Made by a program: the position numbers and the translations under genes. A DNA stretch of 64,000 bases from Pseudo-nitzschia pungens (Eukaryota > Bacillariophyta > Bacillariophyceae > Bacillariales > Bacillariaceae), in contig CM074762.1 in NCBI GenBank assembly GCA_037355855.1, positions 5,084,001-5,148,000 of the forward strand. The letters run 5' to 3'. Positions 22,321-33,930 of the stretch are shown one piece after another (position 1 is the first letter of the stretch; the number at the start of each line of letters is the position of its first letter). A model generated the notes under the pieces. That model had not been told where the DNA came from and ran no database searches. It saw only the letters and a list, made by a program, of their open reading frames with translations.

Positions 22321-22829
22321 TACTACGGAATTCCTATCAGCTGATCCCCCCCATTTTTAATCAGATTAACTCGGGGAGTTTAGGGCATTTTGACCTTCGT
22401 CTGGTAGTAGATTTTTCTACACGGCTCTACAGAGCATCTCCAAGGCAACTTGTTGAGAAATCTCTCCATTACTAATTCTACATGATATTGTTCAAAATTA
22501 CATTTTGGCTCCTACTCAACCAATCTTGACTTGATAACACCAGACAAACCAACTCTGGGCACAAGGGTTGGATGGACATAGGTGGTATGGCTACAAGTCT
22601 ATTGCAACTGCTTCCAATTCAATCACTATGGTCGGGAGGAGTTGTAGCCTAATTTGTACATGAATTTGTGTAGAAAATTAGTACCAGAGTTTCTTTCTGG
22701 GAAATGACAGAGTCCTGTAGTAGACTCCAGTAGAAAAATATACCACCAGACAAAGGTCAAATTGCCCTAAACTCCCCGAGTTAATCTGATTCAAAATGGG
22801 GGGGATCAGCTGATAGGAATTCCGTAGTA
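22321..22829. mobile_element. MITE, family 1 (about 509 bp, long terminal inverted repeats)
   Basis: The left end TACTACGGAATTCCTATCAG and the right end are inverted copies. Similarity continues for roughly 90 bp per side (GCTGATCCCCCCCATTTT, ATCAGATTAACTCGGGGAG, TTTGACCTT). The outermost TA on both sides fits a TA target duplication. The interior has almost no CpG and no coding capacity. A short relative lies at 28156-28250. Confidence 0.8.
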
Positions 22830-23125
22830 GGTAATTGTAGGACCTACCGGTAGGCGTAAGTTACGATGCGGATTTTGCGATTGTGCCATGTGGCTGCACT
22901 TTTTTGGGGGAACATAGGGTTTTTACCGTAAGTTACCGTATGGTAAACCTTATTCTTTGTTCATCATCTCAATCGAAACAAAAAAAATGGTTGAACCTTT
23001 TGTGGATCCACCGGTACCGTAAGATCTTACGGTAGGTAACCTCAAGGAACATGGTTGATTTTTGAAAAAAAATGAATTTCCCCTTACCGGTAGGATTGAA
23101 AATAAAAATCCCAGATGAATCATAA

Positions 23126-23276
23126 GCGAGTGTCAAAGTGACACCCAGGGTCAAAGTGACACCCGGGGTCAAAGTGACACCCGGGGTCAAAGTGACTCCC
23201 AAAAGTATCAGCGAGTGTCAAGTGTCAAAGTGACCCCCGGTATCATTTTGACACCGGGTGTCAAGTTGACACTCGC
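23126..23276. repeat. Small inverted-repeat element with GTCAAAGTGACACC tandem units
   Basis: It begins GCGAGTGTCAAAGTGACACC and ends with the near inverse GGTGTCAAGTTGACACTCGC. Between them are about four 19-bp units (GGTCAAAGTGACACCCGGG). A looser inverted pair containing GGAACATGGT surrounds it (about 23045 and 23363). It is a candidate MITE or foldback. Confidence 0.65.
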
Positions 23277-23289
23277 AAGTTTGGCAGTA

Positions 23290-24480
23290 AGTTGGTAGTA
23301 GTTAATTCAAATTATTTTTAAAAACCGGACCAGGAATTATTACAGTCTGCAAAAAACAAAAATCAACCACCATGTTCCTGGTGTTCCACAAACACTCACC
23401 ATGAAATTACAACTTGTTACTACTAGCACCCCTACTGTTGGATGGATGGAATTAATTTCAATCCAAACAGTTTGCTCTGCCAAAGGGTTGGCTCGCAACC
23501 ACCCCAAACAGATGTTGTGTGTACTACTACTACTAGTACTTGTGGTAAGCTACAGCAGGAAGAGGACAGCAAGCAGGAGAAGAAGCAGGGGGTGATGGCT
23601 GGTAAGAAAAGCTTTGGTCAATTACTACTAGTACTCCTCAGCATCCAAATGATAGTTTTATTTCATAGAGGAGAGGAGTTAAAAGCAGAATTACTGGTGA
23701 TGGAATAATGAGTGTAGCAGTGACAAAGATAGAAATACAATAGGCCTACTAATGATGTTAGTAGTAGCTTGTTGTTACTACTACTAGTAGTACTACTTCT
23801 GTGTAGTACTAGCATCTTCACTATTGCTGAAATTGCTTCTTTCCAACGATTGACAGTCGACATCCTCCTGGCTATCCAATCATTGTGAGCTCTAGTACTA
23901 GTAGCCCCAGAGTAGTAGTCTATCTGTGGTGTTGACTAGCATCAAATTCCAATGTTGAAGGCTACTATCTCCTAAAATGCCAACAGATGGGATTTGTATC
24001 ACCGTGTCACAACAAAACAAACCTGAGGTTCTACTACAAGCAAGTATGTTTCAAGGATTCTTGCTGCTGCTAGGAATGAGGAGATTTTGCAATGGACACT
24101 GTTGGCCTTTGGGCCTACTATGAGTACTAAGTTACCAGGAAGTGGTAGTAGAGCCTATAGGAGGAGTTGCTGGGAAGTGGACCAAATTTGAGCTTTAGGA
24201 GAAACTTATAGTGGGGCATTTGTAAAAAATCATAATCTTGCAGTTAAAGTGTATGACAACCTTGATCTAGTATTTCACATCCTGATTTGGTTGAACATAA
24301 AAATCTTGAGGTTGACGTTGAAAAGTTGTAGAAGTGCAACCTAAGGTGGAAGAAGTTGCTGTGGGTTGAAGTTGAGGGTAAAATCAGTTCCTAGTAGTAC
24401 TACTATTAACACACTACTCCTTGTATTAAACTAGTACTAGTAAAAAAAACACTATTTTTCTCAGCCTTTTGGTTCTAGAT
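23290..24480. repeat. CpG-depleted block, no gene recognised
   Basis: By eye only about seven CpGs occur in about 1.2 kb. TACTACTAGTAGT words are abundant. It has the same character as 3530-5110 and probably consists of decayed repeats. Confidence 0.5.
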
Positions 24481-24543
24481 GGAGGTCAAAAATGCGAAGC
24501 TTGAGAAACTAGGCAGAGCTTACTGCAGTTCGGACAACCTGAG

Positions 24544-24914
24544 TGTAACACTCTAGGGTAGAATTAGATGGAGTGGTACGCGATAGAGGTATTTTAATAA
24601 AGAATAATTATAAAATTGTGAATGGTTGAATACTTTACGAGATGGGAATGATTTCTTGAGTATGGGATGAATGAGCGATCGAACAATAATAATGTTCGTC
24701 GGGCATAATATCAATAATCAGCGAGTCACGGGAATCTTTGTTTATCTTGATATTTGAGTATCCAATCAGTATCGAATTGTATGTGTTCCCTTGTACGTTG
24801 AATATTCAGTACATGTTTGTTACATGTACATGAATATCATATATATTGGAGTACATGCGGGATTCAATAATCATTTAGAAGCCTTTCGTAGTAAGGCTAC
24901 GCCAGCATGTTACA
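24544..24914 (-). repeat. 3' LTR of the short retrotransposon
   Basis: 371 bp, bounded by TG...CA and by target duplication CTGAG on its outer side. On the minus strand a purine stretch (TTGGGGAAC) lies just inside it and could be the polypurine tract. Confidence 0.9.
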
Positions 24915-26068
24915 TAGTTCCCCAATGATTAGGTGAAGTTCGTATGTGGTTCAATACAACAGGTTCGGAGCTGGGTAGTATCGATGAAAAAGAGATATGC
25001 TTGTTCGGAGAACCGGTTGAAGAAGATATATGCCATTTGAAGGAAAGTATTGTAATGTAGATCGAAGTGGGATTGAAGAAGGTTCTTTGACACTGAAGGG
25101 ATCAAAGATTTGTTTCTTGTTCATGAGAAGGTTCATAATGACATGCTAAAAATAGAAAAAGAGTCGAAGAAAATTCTTTTCCTCCCCCAACTGTGATGTA
25201 CCTCTCGAGGTAGTGGAGCTGATTTGAATGTTGATTGATTGATGTGAAAGCGATTGCTCTTATTGCTCTTGGTAGGCATAAAAACACCTCCTGATGTCGA
25301 GATCGGAGTTTAGGTAGGTGAAAAGCCAGAGCGTTGGATGTTGCTTGCCGTATCTGCGATTTGTTAAAGCAGAGAAGGGACGCATTGTTAGCAGTTGAAT
25401 GGATGTTAAATTCAGTTGCGATTTGCCGTATACTTTGCCGGTCTTTATTTGGGTGTGTTTGCAGCAGTCTACCGGAGTTTTGGATTTTGTAACTCCAGAG
25501 CACCTCTGTGGGTTTTGAATATGGTTCTTGTGGGATTGCTCTTTTATCTTTGGAGCTCCCTGTGGACTATTCATTTGTCCGGAACAAGGTTGGCCTTGTT
25601 ATTGCTGTTGTACCCTTTATTTGTTTTGCGTCTGTACCCTTATCGATATCGATATCGATATATGATTCGATTCGATTCGATTGATTGATTCATGATTCAA
25701 GGCGTTAGCGTCTGTACCCATTGCAATTTGGTTCGCGTCCGAACCGATCTGCGTCCAGATCTTTTATTGCTGTTTGATTCTTTCTTTTGCCATAATTGAA
25801 TCTTTATTGTTGTTTTTATTTGGTTGATTGTTGTTGCCGTCACTGTGGATCGGACTGAGCGCTTTTGATTTAGTTCGAACATTTTGTTTGCAACAGGGCT
25901 CATCTCTGTAGGTTCCTTCCCTCCTTTCTGGGAGTTCTCCTCCATGCGTCATCCCAGACAGCAGTGCTGTACTGGCAATCAGGGCCAGTGGCGCTGAAGG
26001 CACGGTGCGGTGGATATCGTGATCCTGGATTCGTGATCCTTTTGTTTGTTGTTTGGTTTTAGTGGCTG

Positions 26069-27145
26069 CTATGGTTGCCATGTAGGACTGCCATCGAAGT
26101 TTCTTTCGATGCGTCCTCCGTTCTCCATGCAATAGGATTGCATTGCTTGTCTGATGTAAGCTTGGAAGGATTCATTGGAAGCAGTGCTTCCAGTTTCATT
26201 GCTAGGAGCCGAAGCAGTACTGTTGTTGCTGCTATTGCTCTTACTTCTTTTGGAATATTTATTTCTTGGACATTCAGACCAATCATGGTCGTGTCCTGCA
26301 ATTCTGCAAGGGTTATTGTACTTGCGCTTGCTGGAATTAGTGTTGCTCTCGTCTTCTTCTTCTTCAGAGTCAGAGTCGCTGTTACTGTCTGAATTAGAGC
26401 TGTTGTTGCTTTCAGCGTCCGAATCGTTATCTGCGTTGTTGCTTTCAGAATTGCTGACGCTGTTGATATCGAAATCGTATGGATTGGAGTTTCTTTTGCT
26501 CAATCGATCAAGGGAGCTCATATGGTCCACTATAAATTGCACAGTGGTGTAATGTCTGATTCCACTATGGATTCTGCAGTAGTCTTCAATCCATTCATTT
26601 GGGAAGCTGTGGAGCAAGACTGTCATCTGTTGTAAGTGGTTTAGATCCGCTGCAAAGCCTTGTAGTTTTGCAGTGTATTTGAAGAGCTGTTTCATTCGGT
26701 CTGCATGGTCTTTGCATGATACGTTGCTTGGCTTCTTGCATGATCCGGAGCTTTGGAGATAAGCATGCATGATGTCTTTTGCATCTTCGGCGCTGCAATG
26801 TTCTTGCTTGATGAAGGCTGAAATTGCTCGCTTGTATCCATTTAGTGTTTGTGGATATCCTTGTCTCGTTAAGGACCTCCACTTGGTTTGGGCGTTAACA
26901 GATAGAAATCGGCCAAAGTATTTGATGTATTTAGTTGCTGATATATCAAGATCTTCCGCCGCATTTTGGAAGGCTTCTTCTGTATGTAGGAGTTCTTCTA
27001 GTCCTCCTGTGTCGGTGAATAGAGGGACTTTGACGCTGTCTTCTTGGTCTTCGGCGTTGTAAACTGTTAGTGTAACAAGCTTGGGATTGGAGCTGTCGAA
27101 GGCTCTCTTGTAAGGGATTGGAGGATCTCTGTATAATCCTGCCAT
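26069..27145 (-). CDS. Gag-like capsid protein of the short LTR element
   Basis: 358 residues. The N-terminal two thirds are helical and resemble retrotransposon gag polyproteins (EEAFQNAAEDLDISATKYI; LNGYKRAISAFIKQEH; ADRMKQLFKYTAKLQGF). A Ser/Asn/Asp/Glu-rich low-complexity segment follows. Next is a zinc-knuckle-like CRIAGHDHDWSEC motif and a basic KYSKRSKS stretch. The position 0.3 kb inside the 5' LTR is right for gag. The frame is intact, consistent with a recent insertion. Confidence 0.75.
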   Translation of the reverse strand: MAGLYRDPPIPYKRAFDSSNPKLVTLTVYNAEDQEDSVKVPLFTDTGGLEELLHTEEAFQNAAEDLDISATKYIKYFGRFLSVNAQTKWRSLTRQGYPQTLNGYKRAISAFIKQEHCSAEDAKDIMHAYLQSSGSCKKPSNVSCKDHADRMKQLFKYTAKLQGFAADLNHLQQMTVLLHSFPNEWIEDYCRIHSGIRHYTTVQFIVDHMSSLDRLSKRNSNPYDFDINSVSNSESNNADNDSDAESNNSSNSDSNSDSDSEEEEDESNTNSSKRKYNNPCRIAGHDHDWSECPRNKYSKRSKSNSSNNSTASAPSNETGSTASNESFQAYIRQAMQSYCMENGGRIERNFDGSPTWQP

Positions 27146-27481
27146 GGTTTCGTAGCGTTCGGTCGTATCGATCGATCGGAGATTTGAATTGCTTTCTTTG
27201 GAAGAGTTCGATCGATTCGGTTTGCGATCGATTTTGCGTTCGATCGGTTCAGAAGTTCTTGCTTCGATCGTATTGGTTGTTTCGTAGATATCGATCGTTT
27301 CGTAGATATCGATCGTTTCGTTCGCTCGGTTCTTGTTTCTCGATTTTCGATTCTTTCGGAGGTTCCAATTGTAGGATTTTGCTTGTCAGGGTATCGATGT
27401 ATCCCTGTTGTTTAGGATAAAGGTTGTTTTGGATTCAGTACTGAATTGGTTCTGTTCTACTTTCAAGCGGACAGTAATTAC

Positions 27482-27854
27482 TGTTTAACACTCTAGGGTA
27501 GAATTAGATGGAGTGGTACGCGATAGAGGTATTTTAATAAAGAATAATTATAAAATTGTGAATGGTTGAATACTTTACGAGATGGGAATGATTTCTTGAG
27601 TATGGGATGAATGAGCGATCGAACAATAATAATGTTCGTCGGGCATAATATCAATAATCAGCGAGTCACGGGAATCTTTGTTTATCTTGATATTTGAGTA
27701 TCCAATCAGTATCGAATTGTATGTGTTCCCTTGTACGTTGAATATTCAGTACATGTTTGTTATATGTACATGAATATCATATATATTGGAGTACATGCGG
27801 GATTCAATAATCATTTAGAAGCCTTTCGTAGTAAGGCTACGCCAGCATGTTACA
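27482..27854 (-). repeat. 5' LTR of the short retrotransposon
   Basis: 373 bp, nearly identical to the copy at 24544-24914. The inner edge carries a 2-base T insertion. The outer edge ends TGTTACA and is followed by the target duplication CTGAG. Confidence 0.9.
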
Positions 27855-27859
27855 CTGAG

Positions 27860-29044
27860 TTCTTCTTGAGTGAGTGCGAATGTAATGATATTCGCTCGTC
27901 AGCAAAAGAGGGATAGCGATAACAACAGGACAGGACGTAGCTACCGGATGCTACTGCCTGTAGCCCCAGTACACTTCCCTACACAGGAGCCTTAGCACAG
28001 TCCATAGCATCCGTCTTGGATATCTTCATACGAAGAATGGTGGGCGGGTCTTGATCTACGGGAAAGTAGTCGAAAAACAAATTTTGTAGCGTACGGTTAG
28101 ATATTATGTGAAGAAGGAATCTGAGTCGTCCTATCCAAATTCTTTCCCTTCGTGATACTACAAAATTCTTATCAGCTGTCCCCCGGTTCTACATCCCCAA
28201 GTACTAATTCCTACGGAAACCGGGGGACAGCTGATAGGAATTCCGTCGTACTTATTTTTGTTGTTGCTCTACCGGTATTTATCTGACAGAGAGGAAGGAA
28301 AAGTGGATGGGAATGGATTTACAGGAATCTTGTTACAAAGAACAAATTTAGTGAGGTAGAAGTACTTGAACGTACATAACGGTACAATTAAACTTAACCG
28401 AGGACCGAGTAACCTTATTTAACCCTTACGAAATACTGTACTTTTTACAAGTGAAAAAATAATACTGTAATACAGTAATAATGATCAGCAGCACGATTCT
28501 AGGTTGTCCTAACGTAACTGCACGGAACCTTACTTAATCAAGTTTTGAGTCGTCCTATGATTCGTAGAACCCCCTCTGTCAAATTACGTAAAGCGTCCAA
28601 TAATAGCCTTACAAAGTCAAACGTGCTCTCTTCGGTTGTTCCATTGTTCATGATTACTTTTTGACAATGATATTTATGATGTGAAATATCACAAGTTTAA
28701 AAGTCAGAATGCGCTTTCGGAATCGATAAATAATAAACCAATTGTGATCAATGAATGTTTTTGCGCGAAATCTTTGCTGAAAGCCTTCACAAACCGTATA
28801 TTACTCGTAATAAGAAGAAAAACTTGGCGAGAATGTTGGGTAATTAACCACCACTGCAAATAGTCCAAGACCGAATAAATAAGAATAGCAGAGAGAATTT
28901 TGACACAGTAATACCTGCCTTCAATCCAAATAGTAGGAGCAGTTTTTTTCCGTTAAAGTGCTTCGTGATCGTGGGTTTGGGCGACATTTTCTTGAAGCAC
29001 AATAATATGTATTTCGGCGGGACGCAGAGGAACCAAAATCATGT
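27860..29044. other. Intergenic region with a short MITE
   Basis: No gene is supported. It contains the small element at 28156-28250 and AT-rich, CpG-containing sequence. Short frames near 28681-28863 show no recognisable features. Confidence 0.5.
28156..28250. mobile_element. MITE, family 1, short foldback form (95 bp)
   Basis: The inverted ends TACTACAAAATTCTTATCAG and TACGACGGAATTCCTATCAG (reverse complement of the right end) extend through CTGTCCCCCGGTT. They match the ends of the 509-bp element at 22321-22829. The TA dinucleotide at both borders fits a TA target duplication. Confidence 0.75.
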
Positions 29045-30418
29045 TTATATCCATAGGGATTTCTTCGTGTGCGATTTCGACCTCAGTCTCTTCGAATGCT
29101 CATCAGTGGACGAACCCAACAAGATCCCCTTTCGTTTCTTGGATTCGTTTGTCTCCCGTTCTTGGCAGAACTTTGTTCGATGATGCCCCTGTTCCTGTTT
29201 GTCCATCGTCTTTTCCGAGGCTTCCTCGCTTGATAGGACCACTCGTGCGACCGGAGCTCCTTCTGTGTGACAAAAGATCGAACTCAGTAGCTGGGGTTGT
29301 CTTCGAAGCATGAAATAAACTCCGTCCAAATGGATGCGTTTGTTGGAACAAGCATGCAGGAAAGTATCAGCATCAACCTCGTGATTTATTCCATCAGTTA
29401 TTTCCTTGACCGTTCTCTTTTCTGTAGGATCGAGCTGGTACGGCGACGGCTTGCACGCGAGTTGAAAGGGCGTGTTACCTTGATTGTCTTTCTGGAACAG
29501 CAAACCGATTCCTTTCATGGGGAAATGACGCAGTCCCGCTTTAAGAACCGTGCGAAAGTCGCCAAGACCGAGTATTGTCGACGTAACTGCCCAGTAGTGA
29601 AGAGGAATCCTTCCATGGGTGTCCGGTTGCGCCAATGCAGTTGGGTCCCAATCAACTAGGTAGAGGAATCTCTGTCGCGGAAGAACCAAATGGTTACACA
29701 TTCGATGAAGCATGGCGTTATTCCGTATATCTTCTTTTTTGAAAAATCCCATTGCCCTTAGTTCCTTGATCACGTCCAGATAGAGATTGTCCACAATTTG
29801 ATGGTGTTCTGAATAGCACAGAGTGTGGTAGCTCAGATTTGTTGCTGCTAGCATCTGCAAAACATTGTTTCCACTCCATATGTCCCTTAGAAAGAGACCT
29901 CCACGCTTGTCCTTTTCAAACTGGCCCAATTCGTTTCCAAGACGTGCCAAGAGAGGAACGAAGGATACGCAATTTGCATCGCGGGGTCCTCTCTTGAAGT
30001 CGGGCTGGGCCTGTAACATTATTGCATTGTAAGTGCTCAAACTCCTTCCGCTTTTGAACTTCGTCGAAAGAACTCGGGGAAAACAACGAATCGAGAATTC
30101 TATTGCATCCTCCGTATCAGGGTTTCTTTCCAGTCCGCTGCTTTCACACAACAGTTGTAGCACCGAATATTCCACGTTCCGAAGGAAAGTATGGATCAAA
30201 TCATCGATTCCGTTTCGAATGCTTGGATCAAAGGGAGATTTTGCCTTCTTGTCAAAGAGTTCGATAGCCATGAGAATCTCTTTGGCCGATTCATCGATTT
30301 TCTCTTGAACCACAACTGGAAATTTCGCCCGCTGCTGAAGGATTGAAATGGCTTGAAGAATTCGATCGTCCGATTTTGTACATCCCATTGCTCCTAGCAG
30401 GTCCTTTCGTTTTCTCAT
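29045..30418 (-). CDS. Ankyrin-like repeat protein of a diatom-expanded family
   Basis: 457 residues in one frame, start at 30418 (MRKRKDLLGAMG). The first part is helical. About residues 190-400 contain ankyrin-style units, such as GRIPLHYWA, DNQGNTPFQLAC and NKRIHLDGVYFMLRRQPQLL. The arrangement (PLLARLGNELG..., GLRHFP...GIGLLF.KD..G.TPFQLAC, ...HLD.VYF.LRR.P) matches from memory a large family of pennate-diatom proteins of unknown function. It is probably a protein-protein interaction module. The C-terminus is Lys/Arg/Ser-rich (KRLRSKSHTKK) and may act as a nuclear signal. Codon usage is more AT-rich than in the kinase or Rab genes. No intron is needed. Confidence 0.75.
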   Translation of the reverse strand: MRKRKDLLGAMGCTKSDDRILQAISILQQRAKFPVVVQEKIDESAKEILMAIELFDKKAKSPFDPSIRNGIDDLIHTFLRNVEYSVLQLLCESSGLERNPDTEDAIEFSIRCFPRVLSTKFKSGRSLSTYNAIMLQAQPDFKRGPRDANCVSFVPLLARLGNELGQFEKDKRGGLFLRDIWSGNNVLQMLAATNLSYHTLCYSEHHQIVDNLYLDVIKELRAMGFFKKEDIRNNAMLHRMCNHLVLPRQRFLYLVDWDPTALAQPDTHGRIPLHYWAVTSTILGLGDFRTVLKAGLRHFPMKGIGLLFQKDNQGNTPFQLACKPSPYQLDPTEKRTVKEITDGINHEVDADTFLHACSNKRIHLDGVYFMLRRQPQLLSSIFCHTEGAPVARVVLSSEEASEKTMDKQEQGHHRTKFCQERETNESKKRKGILLGSSTDEHSKRLRSKSHTKKSLWI

Positions 30419-33129
30419 CCTCTATGTTTATGTTCAAAGGTGAGGGATTGAATTTTGTCAAGTTCTGTTCTTAGCAGGTCAAGCGACCGTTGTAGCTGTT
30501 GTTGCGATTTTCTGTTCGGGTTCAATCAGACAAAAGCTTCGGGGAATTTGTTCCACGCTTTGGAACCATACCGGTAATTACGTATTCGTGCCCGTCACGT
30601 TGTTTTAATATAATATTAAAATATTCATTCGTGCTTAGTATGACAAGAACTGTGTTGTCATCCAAACACGAAGGCGATTCACTCCTTTTCTGTTTCCATT
30701 ATCACCTAGACCTACGTAACATCTGCGATAACTCACACGCAAAGAACTTTTTTTAAAAAATGAGGTTGCCATGACAGCTACGATTTGATATTAAGTATTG
30801 AGAAAAGTTAAAACATTATTTAAAATTATCACTAGTTAAAAAAAACGATCAATGACATTCTTTGTATGGGGACTAAGCTTCAGCATCTGATGTGACGTGC
30901 TTCGATAACGGTCACAACCAATAATTGACTTTCCCATGGCCGAAGGGTGATACAGCGAGATGTGCGAAAGGGCGATGGTCTAATGTAGAGTAATTATTCT
31001 CGAAAGTTGCAATACCTCAATAAATTTCCATTGTATCCATTTAAGAACAGACCATCTCTTCTTCGTTCCGAACACCTTTCTTTCTTCCTTACAAACCTGA
31101 AAACAATAAGTACAATACCGAAAATACTGCAGCCCTAGACTTTTCAGGTCGTATTTTTGATATACTACTACAGAATTCCTAGAGGAGTAATTAGCTAACC
31201 AAGTGTACCTTTTAGTAGTAACCTTACGGTATGAATAACGTTTTACCGTAGAGGATGTAGAACAGAGAAGTCAGCTGATATAATATAAGGTTACCGTATT
31301 CGGGAGTACGGTACAAGTGCTGACGATACGTGTACTAACGCATCATACCGTACCAAAAATGCAACCATAGTTGTCAGCGCTACTGCCCGCACCTCCACCC
31401 GCATCCCCTGTGAACTTGCCACGAGCACTACTACAATGTATGTGAGGAAGGTCCCAATGGTAGGTAGGTAAGTGCCAAGAGAGGGACAACATTGTATGCA
31501 CCACAGGCGGGCACCGCGTGGTGCCCGCAAGAGTTGCACAGTCGCTGCCGGGCGTAGAGGTGTGGGACAATGACTTCCCCATCTGCTCACCTCATTGTCC
31601 CTTGGTCAACCCCAAGCTGAGGACAATGAGGAGTGCTGTCCCTGTGGGAGTGGATCAACTAAACTTTCCTTTTCCTCCCCAGACACCCCTCTCCACCATG
31701 ACAACATCCCACTCCCATCACCCAGTTGCCCTGTTGGTAGTGCCAATGCTGCTCAACCGATGCCACTCAACCTGCGTCTGACTGCTGCATGCTGCTTAAC
31801 CCAGCTCTCCTGATCCTGTTGATCATCCACTGCTTAATCCAATACTCTGTCGCTGCTTAACCCAGCACTCTCCCCTTCCCAAAACCAGGGCCACCTTAAC
31901 TCTCCCTGTGATCCCCTCTGTCCCCACAAAAATCTGTTAGAACAATGATGTGTGGCAGTGGTGGCATGCAAGTACAGTGTCCAATACCATGGAGCAGGAT
32001 AGGAGCGCCCAATGCTGTAATCCAAATCAACGTAATTGATTGGCTGAGACATTTCCTAATGACACCGGGGCATTGGAACAAGGTGACCAATGAACTGAAC
32101 ACAGAGTACGTGCACTCCAAAGTTGACATACATCCAAGACGGTACCAGGGCATCCCATAGGATATGCGCCCATTTTTGGTTGAGGGTGCAACAGTAAGAT
32201 TACCGCTTTCGCATCAGAACCCCATTAAAAAATAACATGGGTATGCAACCGAAAAAATTCCAGGAGTGAAAAGTAACAAGAACAAGAGCAAATGGAGTAC
32301 TAGTAGTGCTTTGATATTGCTTGTCAGCAAAAGATAACAACAGCAGCAGCACATCAAGTGCTGGCAAACAGTGAGTCTACAGAGTAGTATACTGTTCAAG
32401 CCCTATTGCATTCCCTAGGTAGTACTAGTTTTTGCCCTTGTTGGTCTGTGGATCTGTTGTAGATCAGTCTTCTACTAGCTGTAAAGTACCAGTAGTGACC
32501 TAACTTTGCAAAATATTTTCAACTCCAAACTCATACTAATAAGCGGCAGTTGTGCTTGAGAATGAGCTTTGCACATGCTAATTAGACAATTTGCGCATCG
32601 CGCATTTTGTCCGACGTTCCGATGTTCCAGTACTAAAAATACGTAGATTTCTACACAACTTTACCATGCGATATCTCGCTCCCTTTTACACCACCAATCA
32701 CAACCCCAGGACCTACATGTATTAACCAAGACCTGCGCTCTTTGTTTCTGCTATTGGTTCAGTTGCTGGCTGCTTCTTTTGGTTGATTTGGTTGCCAATT
32801 CACCACTCGGCCGATCGATCCGCAGCAACAACCAAAACAAAACCGACACCTAATTTTCTACAGCACCTCCAGTACCGATTCTACAGCGATTCGATGCCGT
32901 CTTACTGTTGCCGTCTGTACTGCTTCGATCTGTTTCCAAGCTCCACCCTCAAGGCCCTTAAGTATATATTATACTTAATGTTCTACATTGTTTCCAAGCT
33001 TCCTAAGTGATTTCCACTTAACGTTCTACATTCTTCAAGGTTCCTTGCTAAGTCCCCTAAGTCTTTTCAAGGTGTAGTTCACGAACAGCCCCTTCCACTG
33101 TAGGTATATTTCTACAAGAAATTCCAGCT
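30419..33129. other. Intergenic region, no gene recognised
   Basis: It holds the upstream region of the ankyrin-like gene, then partly CpG-poor sequence. A hairpin GCGGGCACC-GCGT-GGTGCCCGC lies at 31507-31528. An inverted pair GGGACAATGA/TCATTGTCCC lies at about 31562-31602. No coding region is convincing. Confidence 0.5.
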
Positions 33130-33930
33130 GTCATCTGTTTTCAAGTCCATTGCCCTGCTGGACCATATGTGTTTTCGCTTATGGTCCTACTGTTTCTTGA
33201 CCCAAGCCCCAAAGCCGCTAAGTACAGTTTGCTTAAGGCTCCACCACCTACATAACCCTCTCAGGTGTACTGTATAAATGTCATCTGTTTCCAAGTCTAC
33301 TGCCCTGATGGACCCTAAGTGTTTTCGCTTATGGTCCTACTGTTTCCTGACCCAAGCCCTAAAGCCACTAAGTACAGTTTGCTTAAGGCTCCCCTACCTA
33401 CATATACCTCTCAGATGCATTCTTCAACTGTCATCTGTTTTCAAGTCTACTGCCCTGATGGACCATAAGTGTTTTCGCTTAAGGTCCTACTGTTTTTCTG
33501 ACCCAAGCCCCAAAGCCGCTAAGTACAGCTTGCTTAAGGCTCTCCTACCTACATATACCTCTCAGATGCACACTTCAACTGTCATCTGTTTTCAAGTCTA
33601 CTGCCCTGCTGGACCATAAGTGTTCTCACTTAAGGTCCTACTATTTCCTGACCCAAGCCCCAAAGCCGCTAAGTACAGCTTGCTTAAGGCTCTCCTACCT
33701 ACATAACCCTCTCAGATGCACACTTCAACTGTCATCTGTTTTCAAGTCTACTGCCCTGATAGTCCATAATTGTTTTTGATTATGGACCTACTGTTTTTAT
33801 GACCCAAGCCCCAAAGCTGCTAAGTACATGTTACTTAACGCACCACCACCATTATATACCCCTCCAGTTCACAGTACAGCAGAGACCTGTTTTCAAGCCT
33901 ACAGCCCTGATGGTCCATAAGTGTTTTCAC
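33130..33930 (+). repeat. 150-bp tandem repeat, about 5.5 units
   Basis: The anchor GTCATCTGTTTTCAAGTC recurs at about 33130, 33280, 33430, 33581 and 33731, with a diverged start near 33883. Spacing is 150-152 bases. Units share TACTGCCCTGATGGACC, CTGACCCAAGCCCCAAAGC and TAAGTACAG. Short open frames across it are by-products. Confidence 0.9.

Larger units (their letters stand above)
24544..27854 (-). mobile_element. Short LTR retrotransposon, gag-bearing, pol not recognisable
   Basis: Direct repeats 24544-24914 and 27482-27854 run TGTAACA...TGTTACA. They differ by one substitution (24823 versus 27763) and a 2-base insertion. The flanks carry a perfect 5-bp target duplication CTGAG (24539-24543 and 27855-27859). 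The gag-like gene lies on the minus strand, so the right LTR is the 5' LTR. The interior is only about 2.6 kb, and I see no reverse transcriptase, RNase H or integrase motifs in it. It is probably a non-autonomous derivative. The gag zinc-knuckle style suggests Ty1/copia, but without pol that is tentative. Confidence 0.9.

Noticed and set aside
24455..24485. U2 snRNA-like stretch TTTTTCTCAGCCTTTTGG
   Set aside because: Only the first bases resemble U2; the downstream branch-recognition sequence and Sm site are not found.
31501..31530. GC-rich hairpin GCGGGCACC/GGTGCCCGC as a terminator
   Set aside because: Intrinsic terminators of that kind are bacterial; here it is an isolated palindrome without a gene next to it.
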